DNA from: an uncultured Olsenella sp.
Lineage (GTDB): Bacteria; Actinomycetota; Coriobacteriia; Coriobacteriales; Atopobiaceae
Assembly: GCA_900314535.1 (NCBI GenBank)
Contig: OMVT01000009.1
Location: forward strand, 1-63,483
Reading direction: 5' to 3'
DNA length: 63,483 nucleotides
Shown: positions 50,390 to 60,324 of the stretch, in pieces
How the letters are laid out: each line of letters starts with the position of its first letter
Position numbering within the stretch: position 1 is the stretch's first letter
Notes under the pieces: generated by a model
Database searches by the model: none
Seen by the model: only the letters and a program-made list of their open reading frames with translations
What the model was told of the DNA's origin: nothing
Translations under genes and position numbers: made by a program

Positions 50390-51343
50390 CTAGTTCTTGC
50401 CGCGCACGCTCTGGGCGATGCGGTCGGAGACCGACATGCCCTTCCTCCTGTCGGGACCCCAGAAGCAGCATGACACCATGCCCGGCCCCACATGGCAGCC
50501 GATGGTCGGGCCGATCGTCGAGATCATCGTCACCGCCGTCTCGTCCGTCTTGTGGATCATGTCGGCCAAGCGCTCGGCATCCTTCGGGCAGTCGGCATTG
50601 CCGATTGCGACGACCGAAGAGAACATGTCCGTGTTGTGCGTCCTCTCGTAGAACGATGCCATCTTCCGGAGGCCCTTCTTGCGGCCACGCGTGACACCGA
50701 CGACAGAGAGCGCGCCATCGAGGTCGAAGGTCAGAAGCGGCTTCACATCGAGGGCGCCACCGACGACAGCGACGCTCTTGGGAACGCGTCCTCCCCTATG
50801 CAGGGCATCGAGGTCGTCGACCATGAAGATGGTCTGGACGAAGTAGCGTGCCTCCTTGGCCCATTCGACCATCTCGGTCGCCGTGAGGCCCTTGTCCCTC
50901 TGACGTATTGCTTCGACCATGAAGAGATACTGGGACGTGGAGCCGATCTTGCAGTCCACGATGTAGATCGGAAGGTCGGGTCTGCCCAGCTCGTCCTTCA
51001 CGCGGTCGAGCGCCGTGCAGGCGCCCTCATAGCAGCCCGAGATGCCCGACGAGAACGCAAGATAGACCGTCGGCAGATCTGCATCGGCACGCTCGCGGAA
51101 CGCCTTCTCGAACTCCATCTGTGCCGGCTGCGATGTCATCGGCATCGCTCCGTGCCTGATTGCCTCATAGAACTCGTGTGGCGTGCGGGACACGAAGAGG
51201 TCGTCCACGCCGTGGAAGCCGCCATCCTCCTTGCCGGCCTCCGTATACGTGAAATGGAACATGCCGATATTCGCATCATCCACCATCTGCTGCGTGAAGT
51301 CGCAGGGAGAGTCTGTCATAAGGTAGAACTTCGCTTCTGCCAT
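50390..51343 (-). CDS. DegV-family fatty-acid-binding protein
   Basis: 317 residues. YLMTDSPCDFTQQMVDD is the typical DegV start; SQPAQMEFEKAF, FSSGISGCYEGA and VDDLDALHRGGRVPK are the further conserved blocks that bind the carboxyl end of a fatty acid. In FakB-type members the protein presents fatty acids to the FakA kinase; DegV family members without a nearby FakA have no settled role. There is no fakA in this window. GGAAGGCAAGCC precedes the ATG. Confidence 0.88.
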   Translation of the reverse strand: MAEAKFYLMTDSPCDFTQQMVDDANIGMFHFTYTEAGKEDGGFHGVDDLFVSRTPHEFYEAIRHGAMPMTSQPAQMEFEKAFRERADADLPTVYLAFSSGISGCYEGACTALDRVKDELGRPDLPIYIVDCKIGSTSQYLFMVEAIRQRDKGLTATEMVEWAKEARYFVQTIFMVDDLDALHRGGRVPKSVAVVGGALDVKPLLTFDLDGALSVVGVTRGRKKGLRKMASFYERTHNTDMFSSVVAIGNADCPKDAERLADMIHKTDETAVTMISTIGPTIGCHVGPGMVSCCFWGPDRRKGMSVSDRIAQSVRGKN

Positions 51344-51405
51344 GGCTTGCCTTCCTTCCCCGGAACATCTTCCCGGAGTGCTTTCCAGTTTTATCCTTAC
51401 CTATC

Positions 51406-54400
51406 TTAATCGACCGACTTGAGGCTTTCCACCATATCGATGTGGGCAAGCTTCGGCGAGAGGGCCGCCATTACAATCAGCGTGAACACCATGGTCATCC
51501 CGAATGCGATCGCAAAGCTTGCCGGATGGATATCGCGGCCGAACATCACGAAGTCGACCTCGGCCGTGACGATAACGAACTGCTCGAGGAAGACGCCGGC
51601 AGCAAGGCCGATGGCGGCACCCAGAGCAGAGAGCAGGACGATCTCGCGGAACACGTAGGATGCGACCTCGTGGCGGGTGAAGCCCAGGACCTTCAGGCTT
51701 GCAATCTCGCGGATACGCTCCTGGATGTTGATGTTCGTGAGGTTGTAGAGCACGATGAAGGCAAGGAGGGCCGCTGCGACGACGAGCACGACCATGACGG
51801 AATCGACCGTCGCAAGCATCGCACGGTAGGACGAGATCGTGTCGTCGTTGAAGGAGACGGCAGAGACGCCTGAGAGGTCCCGCATCTCCTCTGCCATGCT
51901 GCGGTGCTCCTGAGCCGTCCCTGGTGCCGAGGCATAGAGGCGGCTGGCTTTGGGCTCTGCGCCAAAGGCAGACGTATAGGCATTCTGCCCTGCAATCACG
52001 TAGTAGGAGAGATAGTTCTCGAAGATGCCCGCGATCGCAAGCGCATGGGGTTCTCCTGCCGCATTGCCGATATCGTCCTGGTCGTAGATCTCGATCGTAT
52101 CGCCGACAGATAGTCCAAGCTCGGAGGCAAGCTTCTCGCTCACGAGCACCGAGTCCTCGTCGAGCGGCACCGATGCCCCGGACGTGCGCTCCCTGAGCGT
52201 CACCATGCCAGAGAAGCTCTCAGGGTCCTCAGGCACGATGAGGATGCAGGAAAGAGGAGAAGCCGTCTCAGACCCTGCCTGCATGTTGAGGTTCTCGGTC
52301 CAGGCACCAGATGTCTCTGCCCCGGCATCCGCAAGATAGCTCTCGACCGCCTCCTTGTCCTCCTCCGTCGCGTCCTCGTCGAGCGAGACCTCCACGTTGC
52401 TGTGCCAGATATCGCCGTACTGCTTGTCGACGATATCGGATATCGCATCACGGACACCAAGGCCCGTAAGCAGCAGGGCGCAGCAGCCAGCAATGCCGAT
52501 CAGGGTCATCACGAGGCGGCGCTTGTAGCGGAAGAGATTCCTGAACGTGACCTTCCAGAGGAAGCTCATATGGTGCCAGACCGGACGGATGTGCTCGAGC
52601 AGGATCCTCTTTCCGGCAGGAGGCACCTTCGGCAGCATGAGGGCTGCGGGCACTTCGCGCATCTCTGCCCATACGGCAGCAAATGTTGCAGCCAAGGTCG
52701 CACTGGCTCCTGCCAGACAGGCAAGAAGCGCCGTCGGCACATCGATCGGCAGCGGGAACGGAAGCGACGGCACGACATACATCGTCCCGTAGGCACGCGT
52801 CACGATTGCAGGCAGAAGCTGCGAGAGGAAGAGCGTGCCGAGCACGGCACCCAGAAGCGAGGCAGCCCCGGCATAGAAGAGATACTTCTGCGCAATCTGC
52901 CCCGCCGAGTAGCCAAGCGCCTTGTACGTGCCGATCTCGATACGGTCGTCCTCGACCATTCTGGTCATGCTCGTGAGTGCCACAAGGGCCGCCACGAGGA
53001 AGAAGAAGAGCGGGAAGACCTGGGCAATCGCATCGATGCGGGAGGCATCGTTTCCGTAGCTGACCTGTCCTACGCCCTTCGTGCGATCAAGCACATAGAC
53101 CGAAGGCTCGACGATGCCGTCGACCGCATCCTGCGCAGCTTGGAGCTGCTGGGCAGCATCGGCAAACCTGCTCTCGGCCTCTGCCTTCTTGCTGACAAGC
53201 TCCGAGATGCCCTTCTCGTACTGCGCATAGCCATCCTCGAGCTGGCTCTCGCCTGAGGCAATCTGGCTGTCTGCGTCCACGAGCTGCTGGTACGCCGAAG
53301 CAAGCTGCGCTTCGGCATCTTTCTTGCTCTCAAAGTAGCGCGCCCAGCCTTCTTGCACCTGCTGCCTGCCCGCGTCTATCTGGGTGCGGGCGCTCTGCGC
53401 CTCATCGAGCTTCATCTCGTTGTCGGCAAGCTCGCGCTCGGCGTCTGCAATCTTCGTATCGCCTTCGTCTATGCCGGATGCAATCTGGGTCTCAACCTCG
53501 GTGCAGGCCTCCTGGACATCTGCTATCGCAGCAGAAGCGGCAGCGCGTATCTGATCCAGGACAGCTTCCGGATCGTCGTCGAGGTCGATGCCGTCAAACT
53601 CGGAGATCACCTCGTCGGCAAGAGCTTCAAGGCGTGCCTTCGTCTCCTCGTCGTCGAAGTCCACAAGGTCTGAGGAGGCAAGGTCCTTTGCAGCCTCGAT
53701 GCCGCCCTTTACCTCGTCTGCGAGGGCAGCGATCTCCTCCTCGGTCGGCTCGTCCGTGCGCTGTGCCCACGTATCGAGCGTCGTGAGGACGCCCTGGATC
53801 GTATCCATGTCAGATGCCGCCTGGACAAGCTCTGAGCGCTTCTCTTCCCATGTCTCCTTGCCAGCCTCGAGCTCGCTCTTGCCCTCCTCGAGCTTCTGGC
53901 GTGCCGCATCGATATCCGCCTCCGTCATCCCGAGCTGTGCTTCCGCATCATCAAGCTGAGACTGGCTCGCTTCGAGCTGGGCCTTGGCCGAGGCAAGCTG
54001 TGCTTCGGCCTGGCGCTTCTCTTCCCAGTACGTGTTCCAGCCGTCTGCAGCCTTCTCCTTGCCCTCTTCGAGTGCCTGCCTGTTCTCCTCAAGCGTCGCC
54101 AGGGCATCGTCGAGCTGCGACTGTGCCTGAGCTATATGGCTCTCTGCGTCTGCCTTCTCGCTCTCGTAGGTCGCCCTGCTCTCGTCGACCTTCTCCTGCG
54201 CTGCATCCTTCACTTCAGCCAGACGGTCCTGGGCAAGGTCATCTGCCTCGTCCTCGAGCCTCGTCTCGACACTATCGACGATGTCTGTGTACTCATCCGA
54301 GAAGGCATCTTTTGCGCGTGCTCCTGTGACCGTGACATAGACCTGCGTATAGGGAAGATCGTCTGCAAAGGCTCCATCAGGCACGAAGAGGCACTGCTCG

Positions 54401-54999
54401 ATCTTGCCTGAGCCCAAGGCTGTCGTGCCAAGAAGCGAGGTATCCACATAGTCGGCCGAGCGCACAAGCCCCGTGACGCGGAATGTCTTCTGCGTGAGCA
54501 CGGAGTCGATATCGCCTGTTCCATAGAGGACTGTCACGGTATCGCCGATCGAGAGATTCTCCCGCATCGATACATCGGCGCTCATCACGCATTCGTCGTC
54601 TGCCTCAGGCCACGCACCGCTCACAAGCTCCACCTTGTTGATGGAGGAGGTGCCCTCCGCGGCACCTCCCCGCAGGGAGGAGATCCTCACCGTGTATTCA
54701 TCATTGTTGAGCGAGACCATCGCATCGCAGGAGAAGGAGGGCATCACATCCTCGACGCCCTCGATATCCCGGATCTTGTCCATCTGGCGGTCAGTGAAGC
54801 CGAGCGTCGAGACAAGGCGGATATCGTAGAGCGCAGAATCATCGTAGTAGGCATCCCCTGCCAGGCGCATGTCGCGGCCGACCATGCTGAGGCCGGCAAA
54901 GAAGCCGCAGCCGAGCGCGACGATGCCGAGGATTGCGAGGAAGCGTCCCCACGACCCTGAGATCTTGCGAAGCAGGCTCTTTCTGAATGCGCCCTTCAT
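51406..54999 (-). CDS. FtsX-type ABC permease with large coiled-coil extracellular domain
   Basis: 1197 residues. N-terminal membrane segment (RFLAILGIVALGCGFFAGLSMVG), a first extracellular part, then a long Gln/Glu/Ala-rich coiled coil (about residues 270-640). A first FtsX four-helix unit follows (FPLFFFLVAALVALTSMTRMVEDDRIEIGTYKALGYS), then a second N-terminal helix (LVMTLIGIAGCCALLLTGLG), another extracellular part and a C-terminal FtsX unit (VVVAAALLAFIVLYNLTNINIQERIREIASLKVLGF). This double MacB/FtsX arrangement does not carry substrates through the membrane but works by mechanotransmission. It begins four bases after the ATPase gene. Role unknown; export or envelope stress are likely. 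Confidence 0.85.
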   Translation of the reverse strand: MKGAFRKSLLRKISGSWGRFLAILGIVALGCGFFAGLSMVGRDMRLAGDAYYDDSALYDIRLVSTLGFTDRQMDKIRDIEGVEDVMPSFSCDAMVSLNNDEYTVRISSLRGGAAEGTSSINKVELVSGAWPEADDECVMSADVSMRENLSIGDTVTVLYGTGDIDSVLTQKTFRVTGLVRSADYVDTSLLGTTALGSGKIEQCLFVPDGAFADDLPYTQVYVTVTGARAKDAFSDEYTDIVDSVETRLEDEADDLAQDRLAEVKDAAQEKVDESRATYESEKADAESHIAQAQSQLDDALATLEENRQALEEGKEKAADGWNTYWEEKRQAEAQLASAKAQLEASQSQLDDAEAQLGMTEADIDAARQKLEEGKSELEAGKETWEEKRSELVQAASDMDTIQGVLTTLDTWAQRTDEPTEEEIAALADEVKGGIEAAKDLASSDLVDFDDEETKARLEALADEVISEFDGIDLDDDPEAVLDQIRAAASAAIADVQEACTEVETQIASGIDEGDTKIADAERELADNEMKLDEAQSARTQIDAGRQQVQEGWARYFESKKDAEAQLASAYQQLVDADSQIASGESQLEDGYAQYEKGISELVSKKAEAESRFADAAQQLQAAQDAVDGIVEPSVYVLDRTKGVGQVSYGNDASRIDAIAQVFPLFFFLVAALVALTSMTRMVEDDRIEIGTYKALGYSAGQIAQKYLFYAGAASLLGAVLGTLFLSQLLPAIVTRAYGTMYVVPSLPFPLPIDVPTALLACLAGASATLAATFAAVWAEMREVPAALMLPKVPPAGKRILLEHIRPVWHHMSFLWKVTFRNLFRYKRRLVMTLIGIAGCCALLLTGLGVRDAISDIVDKQYGDIWHSNVEVSLDEDATEEDKEAVESYLADAGAETSGAWTENLNMQAGSETASPLSCILIVPEDPESFSGMVTLRERTSGASVPLDEDSVLVSEKLASELGLSVGDTIEIYDQDDIGNAAGEPHALAIAGIFENYLSYYVIAGQNAYTSAFGAEPKASRLYASAPGTAQEHRSMAEEMRDLSGVSAVSFNDDTISSYRAMLATVDSVMVVLVVAAALLAFIVLYNLTNINIQERIREIASLKVLGFTRHEVASYVFREIVLLSALGAAIGLAAGVFLEQFVIVTAEVDFVMFGRDIHPASFAIAFGMTMVFTLIVMAALSPKLAHIDMVESLKSVD

Positions 55000-55003
55000 G
55001 GCA

Positions 55004-55705
55004 CTACCAGACCAGGGTATCTGCATCGAGAGGATGCTCGTTGACCTCGTTCGCCACGGCGTGTCCCCCATGGATGCGAATCACGCGGTCTGCGATAGCC
55101 GTGAAGGCGGCATTGTGGGTGATCACGACAACGGTCTTGCCGTGTGCATGCGAGCTTGCCTGCAGAAGATGCAGGATCGACTTGCCCGTCGCATAGTCGA
55201 GGGCTCCTGTCGGCTCATCGCAGAGCAGGAGCTTCGGATTCTTTGCGAGGGCGCGGGCTATGGAGACGCGCTGCTGCTCGCCGCCGGAGAGCTGTGCCGG
55301 GAAGTTGTCCATCCGCTCGCTGAGACCGACCTCGCGAAGCACCGTCGCCGGATCAAGCGGATCTTTCGAGATCTGCGTTGCCAGCTCGACGTTCTCAAGC
55401 GCCGTGAGGTTCTGGACGAGGTTGTAGAACTGGAAGACGAAGCCGATATCGTAGCGGCGGTAGAACGTGAGGTCGCGCTCCCCCATGCCCGATACCTCGG
55501 TCCCTGCGACCCATATCTTGCCATCCGTGACTGCATCCATGCCGCCAAGCATGTTCAGGACCGTTGTCTTGCCGGCACCCGAGGGACCGACAATCACGAC
55601 AAACTCGCCCTCTTCGATTGTGAAGCTCATGTCCTTGACAGCAGCGACCTCCACCTCGCCCATGCGGTATATCTTCGAGACGTCCCTGAACTCGACGAAG
55701 GCCAT
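55004..55705 (-). CDS. LolD/MacB-type ABC ATPase
   Basis: 233 residues with Walker A GPSGAGKT, signature [15 protein letters not shown], Walker [13 protein letters not shown] and H-loop ITHNA. MacB-group ATPases pair with FtsX-type permeases, as here: the gene stops four bases before the start of the giant coiled-coil permease. CAGGAGG precedes the ATG at 55705. The pair forms a two-gene unit. A regulator is not adjacent. Confidence 0.9.
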   Translation of the reverse strand: MAFVEFRDVSKIYRMGEVEVAAVKDMSFTIEEGEFVVIVGPSGAGKTTVLNMLGGMDAVTDGKIWVAGTEVSGMGERDLTFYRRYDIGFVFQFYNLVQNLTALENVELATQISKDPLDPATVLREVGLSERMDNFPAQLSGGEQQRVSIARALAKNPKLLLCDEPTGALDYATGKSILHLLQASSHAHGKTVVVITHNAAFTAIADRVIRIHGGHAVANEVNEHPLDADTLVW

Positions 55706-55878
55706 CTGCCACCTCCTGGAATCGGCTGCACCTTTGATTATCCTTCCCAGTTTAGGCAGAGGGAACAGGCCATACCTGAAGGGAAGCAGGCAAATGGCAC
55801 GAAACCGGGCCGCAGCAAGGCCGTGTCCACGTACATTTGGGTATCATCGGGTCATGAAGCAAGAGGAAGGAGACTGCC

Positions 55879-56184
55879 ATGGCAGAAGAGGACAGGAAGG
55901 CATTGAGGCGCTGCGCCGTGCATTTCGTGGGCCAGGTCCAGGGCGTCGGCTTCCGCTGGACCTCGCGCAGGATTGCGCTCGAGCTCGGCCTCACCGGCTG
56001 GGTCCGGAATGAATGGGATGGCTCGGTCAGGATGGAGCTCCAGGGCACGCCCGATGCCATCTCCTCCTTCTTCGGGAAGCTCCAGAACGCCTACCGCGAC
56101 TTCCCGATCGACTACCGTATCGACGATATCGTGGATATCGCTCCCGTCGAGGACGAAGGGCCCTTCACGGTGAAGCTCCGCTAG
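55879..56184 (+). CDS. acyP: acylphosphatase
   Basis: 101 residues. The catalytic pair is present: Arg26 in GQVQGVGFRW (18-27) and Asn44 in GWVRNEWDGSV. It hydrolyses acyl phosphates such as carbamoyl phosphate or 1,3-bisphosphoglycerate. AAGGAGACTGCC precedes the ATG. Monocistronic, ending at a long hairpin; the physiological substrate is uncertain as for all members. Confidence 0.95.
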   Translation: MAEEDRKALRRCAVHFVGQVQGVGFRWTSRRIALELGLTGWVRNEWDGSVRMELQGTPDAISSFFGKLQNAYRDFPIDYRIDDIVDIAPVEDEGPFTVKLR

Positions 56185-56205
56185 GAAAAAGGGGCCAAGC
56201 AGAGA

Positions 56206-56240
56206 AAAGTGCCGGGAAGATCGTCTCTTCCCGGCACTTC
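56206..56240. terminator. bidirectional terminator after acyP and the metallophosphatase
   Basis: AAGTGCCGGGAAGA / TCTTCCCGGCACTT, perfect stem with a five-base loop, between convergent genes. Confidence 0.85.
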
Positions 56241-57770
56241 TCAGTCTTGCCAGATGAATTCGAGCGAGCAGGTGCGTCTGGGCACATAGGGGCTCTTCTT
56301 CCTGAGGAAGGCCGCAATGATGTCAGGGACCTCGTCGGAGCCGACAGGCTCAGACGGACACTCTCCGAGCGCCTCATAGCCGCCGGTGCCGGTCGAACGA
56401 TAGTCGTTCAAGGCAAGCGTCAGCTTCTCGGGTACGGGACTTCCGTCTGCCATCGTAAGCTCGGTGATGCGTCTGCCGACAGGAAGCCTCAAGTCAGCAA
56501 CGGCGTGGATCCCCTCATAGAGATCGAAGTTATAGTGCTCGACCTTCGGACGCAGGAATAGGTCTGATATCTGAGGCTTGCCGTCTGGGCCAAGCTCGAG
56601 ATAGGAGGCGCAGCGCTCGAGCGAGGACAGCAGCACCTCGCGCGTGATCTCTGCCTTCATGAGGAGGTTCGCGAAGGGATAGGCAGCGCAGATGTCGCGC
56701 TCCATGACCTTCGCCGGAAGGCCCGTGGCGCCATTCGGCAGTGCCGTGCACGAGATATCTGCACCGCCCGCCTCGATCTGTGCCTCGTTGATGAGATGGG
56801 CGACGGCAGAGCCTGAGAGGGCGCAGGAGAGCTTCTCCTCAGCCTCGATCGGAGCCTCGAGCTCTCCCACCGGTTCGGCAAGCCACTCTTCGGTCTTGGC
56901 AGCGAGCGGTGCGAGCATGGAGCTGAGCAGGTCGTCGGGTGCACCATCTGCCGCCATGAGATCTGAGCTCCACACCCAGCCAGAGCCATCGTCTGTGCCT
57001 TCGAGCGCAATGAAGCTCGTAGCGTTTGCTGGCGGCTGCACGCACCAGGTGCCCGCAATCTTCACGCCGTCGACTGCCATATGCTGGTGGCCTGTGAGGA
57101 GCAGGTCGATATCGGCCGTGCGTGCAATTTCGCAGGCAGCATTCTCGCGCGTCTTCGAGAGCCGCCTGCCGGTGGCAAGGTCCTCCTCGAAGCCGCCGTG
57201 ATAGATGCAGACGACCAGGTCTGCTTCCTCGCGGAGCTTCGCTGCCTCGCGCTGCACCGCCGACACGGGATCTTCGATCGTGATGCCCTCGAGATGCTCT
57301 GGCCTCTCCCAGATATTCACATAGTCCGTCACGATGCCGGTGATACCGAGAACAAGGCCCGAAGGGAGCGTGCAGACAGAGGACGGGACGATTGGAAGCT
57401 CCCCGCGCTCGTCGTGCACGTTCGCGCAGACGCAGACTGCATCGAGCTCTTCGAGGTACTGCTGAAGCACGTCGCGCCCGAAGTTGAAGTCATGGTTTCC
57501 GAGCGTCACATACTCGCAGCCAAGACGGTTCAGGGCAAGCGCGCAGGGATTCGTGCCCCTGCGGCTGCCGCGGAGCCAGACCTTCATGAGAGGCGTGCCC
57601 TGCATGGTGTCTCCCCCATCGACGATGAGGGAGTCGCCGTGAGAGCACCATTCATGGATGGGGTCCATGAGGCAGCAGATGCCCATGTGTGCACGTCTGC
57701 CCGTTGCATAGTCCTCATCGAGGATATGCCCATGCGTATCGGACGTAAATGCGATATGGAGCTTTGACAC
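56241..57770 (-). CDS. cytoplasmic 5'-nucleotidase-like metallophosphatase
   Basis: 509 residues in two parts. The N-terminal calcineurin-like domain holds the di-metal motifs FTSDTHGH (near residue 10), VDGGD, TLGNHDFN and TGHQH; the C-terminal part is a 5'-nucleotidase substrate domain (AHLINEAQIEAGGADIS, ERDICAAYPFANLL, LNDYRSTGTGGYE). UshA-type relatives are secreted, but this one starts MSKLHIAFTSDTH with no signal peptide and must act inside the cell, like YunD. The GTG start follows the phnE stop directly, with AGGGG eight bases upstream, so it is the last gene of the phn-type transport operon. Confidence 0.87.
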   Translation of the reverse strand: MSKLHIAFTSDTHGHILDEDYATGRRAHMGICCLMDPIHEWCSHGDSLIVDGGDTMQGTPLMKVWLRGSRRGTNPCALALNRLGCEYVTLGNHDFNFGRDVLQQYLEELDAVCVCANVHDERGELPIVPSSVCTLPSGLVLGITGIVTDYVNIWERPEHLEGITIEDPVSAVQREAAKLREEADLVVCIYHGGFEEDLATGRRLSKTRENAACEIARTADIDLLLTGHQHMAVDGVKIAGTWCVQPPANATSFIALEGTDDGSGWVWSSDLMAADGAPDDLLSSMLAPLAAKTEEWLAEPVGELEAPIEAEEKLSCALSGSAVAHLINEAQIEAGGADISCTALPNGATGLPAKVMERDICAAYPFANLLMKAEITREVLLSSLERCASYLELGPDGKPQISDLFLRPKVEHYNFDLYEGIHAVADLRLPVGRRITELTMADGSPVPEKLTLALNDYRSTGTGGYEALGECPSEPVGSDEVPDIIAAFLRKKSPYVPRRTCSLEFIWQD

Positions 57771-58583
57771 CTAGACACCCCTCGTCAGATGCGTGCGGAT
57801 ACGCGTCGAGATGTATTCGACAATGAGAATCAGGACGACGAGCCCCCAGAGGATCGAACCTGCCTCGTTCCAGCGGTAGGCGTTCATTGCAAAGATGAGC
57901 GGAGCGCCGATACCGCCAGCGCCGACGAGGCCGAGGACGGTAGCGTCGCGCAGGTTCATATCGAAGCGGTAGATGGCCGTCGAGATGAAGGAGCTCGAGA
58001 GCTGCGGGATGACGCCGAAGCGGATCTTGCGCCACGTCGTTGCACCCTCTGCGTCGAGCGACTCGAGGATGCGGTAGTCGAGGTCCTCAATCGTCTCTAT
58101 GTACATCTTGCAGACCATACCGACAGAGCAGAGCGACATCGTCAGGAGGCCAGCGAAGGGGCCAGGGCCAGTGACACGCACGAACATGAGGCCGTAGACG
58201 AAGGGCGGCACCGTACGGACGGCCATGATGATGAGACGGGCGATGTTCGAGACGACCCTGCCGGTGAGGTTCCTCGAAGCGAGGAAGGCCAGAGGGATCG
58301 AGATGATGGCGCCGACGACCGTGCCGAGGAAGGCGATGCAGATCGTCTCGACGAGCAGGTACGGCACGCCTCCGGTCGTAAGGTTGAAGAGCAGGCTAGT
58401 ATCAGGATGCGCGATGCCGGCAAGGATGTTGAGGGCGATCTGTCCGCCATCCTGGCCCGTGCCGGATGCCTCGACGGCAGAGCCGCTCCAGACAAGCAGG
58501 GCAACGACGACAACGGCGCAGGCAAGCTCGAAGAGCCAGCCCTTCGGGCGGTCCTCATATGCCTTGAGAATGCGTTCTTCCAT
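57771..58583 (-). CDS. phnE: PhnE-type ABC permease, second subunit
   Basis: 270 residues with about six membrane segments and the ABC-importer EAA loop (ILESLDAEGATTWRKIRFGVIPQLSSSFIS). AVRTVPPFVYGLMF and GLVGAGGIGAPLIF are typical of phosphonate-type permeases. AAGGAGG precedes the ATG. It starts 12 bases after the first PhnE gene and is followed without gap by the metallophosphatase. With the other permease it probably forms a heterodimer. Confidence 0.9.
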   Translation of the reverse strand: MEERILKAYEDRPKGWLFELACAVVVVALLVWSGSAVEASGTGQDGGQIALNILAGIAHPDTSLLFNLTTGGVPYLLVETICIAFLGTVVGAIISIPLAFLASRNLTGRVVSNIARLIIMAVRTVPPFVYGLMFVRVTGPGPFAGLLTMSLCSVGMVCKMYIETIEDLDYRILESLDAEGATTWRKIRFGVIPQLSSSFISTAIYRFDMNLRDATVLGLVGAGGIGAPLIFAMNAYRWNEAGSILWGLVVLILIVEYISTRIRTHLTRGV

Positions 58584-58595
58584 ATGCGGACCTCC

Positions 58596-59474
58596 TTAAG
58601 CCAGACGCCTGCGCAGTGCGCGGCTGATGGACTCGATGATGAAGACAGTGACAAAGAGCGCCACGAGGACCATGCCGACCTCGGGATACATGCGCCAGGC
58701 GATGCCCTCATTGAGGACAAGGCCGAGGCCGCCTGCACCGACGTAGCCGAGGATGGACGCGTAGCGGACATTTCCCTCGAAGCAGAAGAGGCAGTTCGAG
58801 AGATAGGATGGCAGGATCTGCGGCACGATAGCGGAAGTGAAGGCACGGACCTTGCTCGCACCCATGGCTTCCATTGCCTCGAAGGCACCCATATCGACGG
58901 TCTCGATCTCCTCGTAGAGGATCTTGCCGACATAGGCGAACGTGAAGATTGCGATAGCGGTCGTGCCGGCAAGCGTGCCGAGGCCGAAGATGTAGGTCGC
59001 GATGAGGGCCGTGACAATCGTCGGCAGCGTGCGGATGATCGAAAGCAGAAGGCGCATGAGGGCGACGACGACTTTGCTGTGGACGATGTTCGTCGATGCG
59101 GCGACAGCAAACGGAATCACGAGGACAGATCCGATGAAGGAGCCCAAAAGCGACATCTTGATCGTGTCGAAGAGCGGCTGCCACACGGATGGCATGTAGT
59201 CCCAGTTGGGCGGGAACATCGAGAAGAGGATGTCCCAGAAGCGTCCGCCATTCTCTGCCAGCACCGTCATATCGAAGCCAGTGACCTGGATCGAGATGAT
59301 AGAGACGATAATGATGAGGACAGCGATGACAGGGCCGCGGGAAGCGCGCCTCGTGACGGTCTTGCCGTTTTCGAGCGTCACGGTCTTCGGCTTGAATATC
59401 TTGTCATACCAGGTAAGCGCAATGCCGCCCGAGATCGTCTCGGGGACCTTGGCGCTGGCGTGCTTAGCGGGCAT
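58596..59474 (-). CDS. phnE: PhnE-type ABC permease, first subunit
   Basis: 292 residues. A cytoplasmic N-terminus of about 45 residues precedes six membrane segments; LLSIIRTLPTIVTALI and GYVGAGGLGLVLNEG are the family blocks and FEAMEAMGASKVRAFTSAIVPQILPSYLS is the EAA loop. It overlaps the PhnC gene by 11 bases. Together with PhnC, PhnD and the second permease it makes a complete importer of the phosphonate/phosphite/organophosphate class. No C-P lyase genes are present. Confidence 0.9.
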   Translation of the reverse strand: MPAKHASAKVPETISGGIALTWYDKIFKPKTVTLENGKTVTRRASRGPVIAVLIIIVSIISIQVTGFDMTVLAENGGRFWDILFSMFPPNWDYMPSVWQPLFDTIKMSLLGSFIGSVLVIPFAVAASTNIVHSKVVVALMRLLLSIIRTLPTIVTALIATYIFGLGTLAGTTAIAIFTFAYVGKILYEEIETVDMGAFEAMEAMGASKVRAFTSAIVPQILPSYLSNCLFCFEGNVRYASILGYVGAGGLGLVLNEGIAWRMYPEVGMVLVALFVTVFIIESISRALRRRLA

Positions 59475-60264
59475 CGGCCGCCTCCTTGGAAAGCTCGGGC
59501 ACGATCAGCGGTGCCTCGTCGCCTTCGGCGTCCTTGCCATACACCTCGTCGAGCACATCCTGGTTCACATCGGATGCAGGGCCATAGTAGACGACCTCGC
59601 CGGCACGGATGCCGAGGACGGAGTCGCAGTACTTGAGCGCGAGGTCCACGTGGTGGATGTTCAGGAGAATCGTGATGCCCATGTCCTGGTTGATGCGCTT
59701 CAGGTCGTCCATGACCTGACGGGCGGTCATCGGGTCGAGCGAAGCGACCGGCTCGTCTGCAAGGATGATCTCAGGGTTCTGAGTCAACGTGCGCGCAAGG
59801 GCGACACGCTGCTGCTGGCCGCCGGAGAGCTGGTCGCAGCGGACGTAGGCCTTGTCGAGGATGCCCATCTTGTCGAGGGACTCGAGTGCCGCCATCTTCT
59901 CTTCCTTCGTGAAGATGCCGAACAGGGCCCTGTACCACGGGATATCAGGCACGAAGGCGGTCAGCACGTTCCTGATCACGGTTGTACGGGTGATCAGGTT
60001 GAACGACTGGAAGATCATGCCGATCTTGCGGCGGAAGCGACGCAGCTCCTTGCCCTTGAGCGATCCGACATCGGTGCCGTTGACGGTCACCGTGCCCTCG
60101 GTGATCGGATTCAGGCGGTTGACCGTGCGGATCAGGGTCGACTTGCCGGCACCGGAGCGGCCGATGATTGCGACGAAGCGGCCGTCCTCGATCGTGAGGT
60201 TGACATCCTTGAGCGCTTCGAACCCGTTCGGGTAGCGCATCGACACATGGGAGAACTCTATCAT
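59464..60264 (-). CDS. phnC: PhnC-type ABC ATP-binding protein
   Basis: 266 residues with Walker A GRSGAGKS (35-42), Q-loop FQSFNL, signature LSGGQQQRVALARTL, Walker B IILADEPVASLD and H-loop HHVDLAL. The start MIEFSHVSMRYPNG and the RNVLTAFVPDIPWYRALFGIF insert are characteristic of PhnC. The upstream gap from phnD is 108 bases and contains a strong terminator-like hairpin, so this ATPase is probably made in smaller amount than the binding protein. Confidence 0.92.
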   Translation of the reverse strand: MIEFSHVSMRYPNGFEALKDVNLTIEDGRFVAIIGRSGAGKSTLIRTVNRLNPITEGTVTVNGTDVGSLKGKELRRFRRKIGMIFQSFNLITRTTVIRNVLTAFVPDIPWYRALFGIFTKEEKMAALESLDKMGILDKAYVRCDQLSGGQQQRVALARTLTQNPEIILADEPVASLDPMTARQVMDDLKRINQDMGITILLNIHHVDLALKYCDSVLGIRAGEVVYYGPASDVNQDVLDEVYGKDAEGDEAPLIVPELSKEAADAR

Positions 60265-60294
60265 CTATCCATCCTGTCATGAGACCTGCATGCA

Positions 60295-60321
60295 AACGGG
60301 GACGCCAGACGCATCCCCGTT
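60295..60321 (-). terminator. second hairpin between phnD and phnC
   Basis: Minus strand AACGGGGATGC / GCGTCCCCGTT, no T tail. May protect the downstream transcript end or aid attenuation. Confidence 0.5.
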
Positions 60322-60324
60322 CGG

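Noticed and set aside
57789..59636. 615-codon plus-strand frame opposite the phnE genes.
   Set aside because: Extremely rich in Asp, Glu, Arg and His, as expected for the complement of membrane-protein genes. No ribosome binding site.
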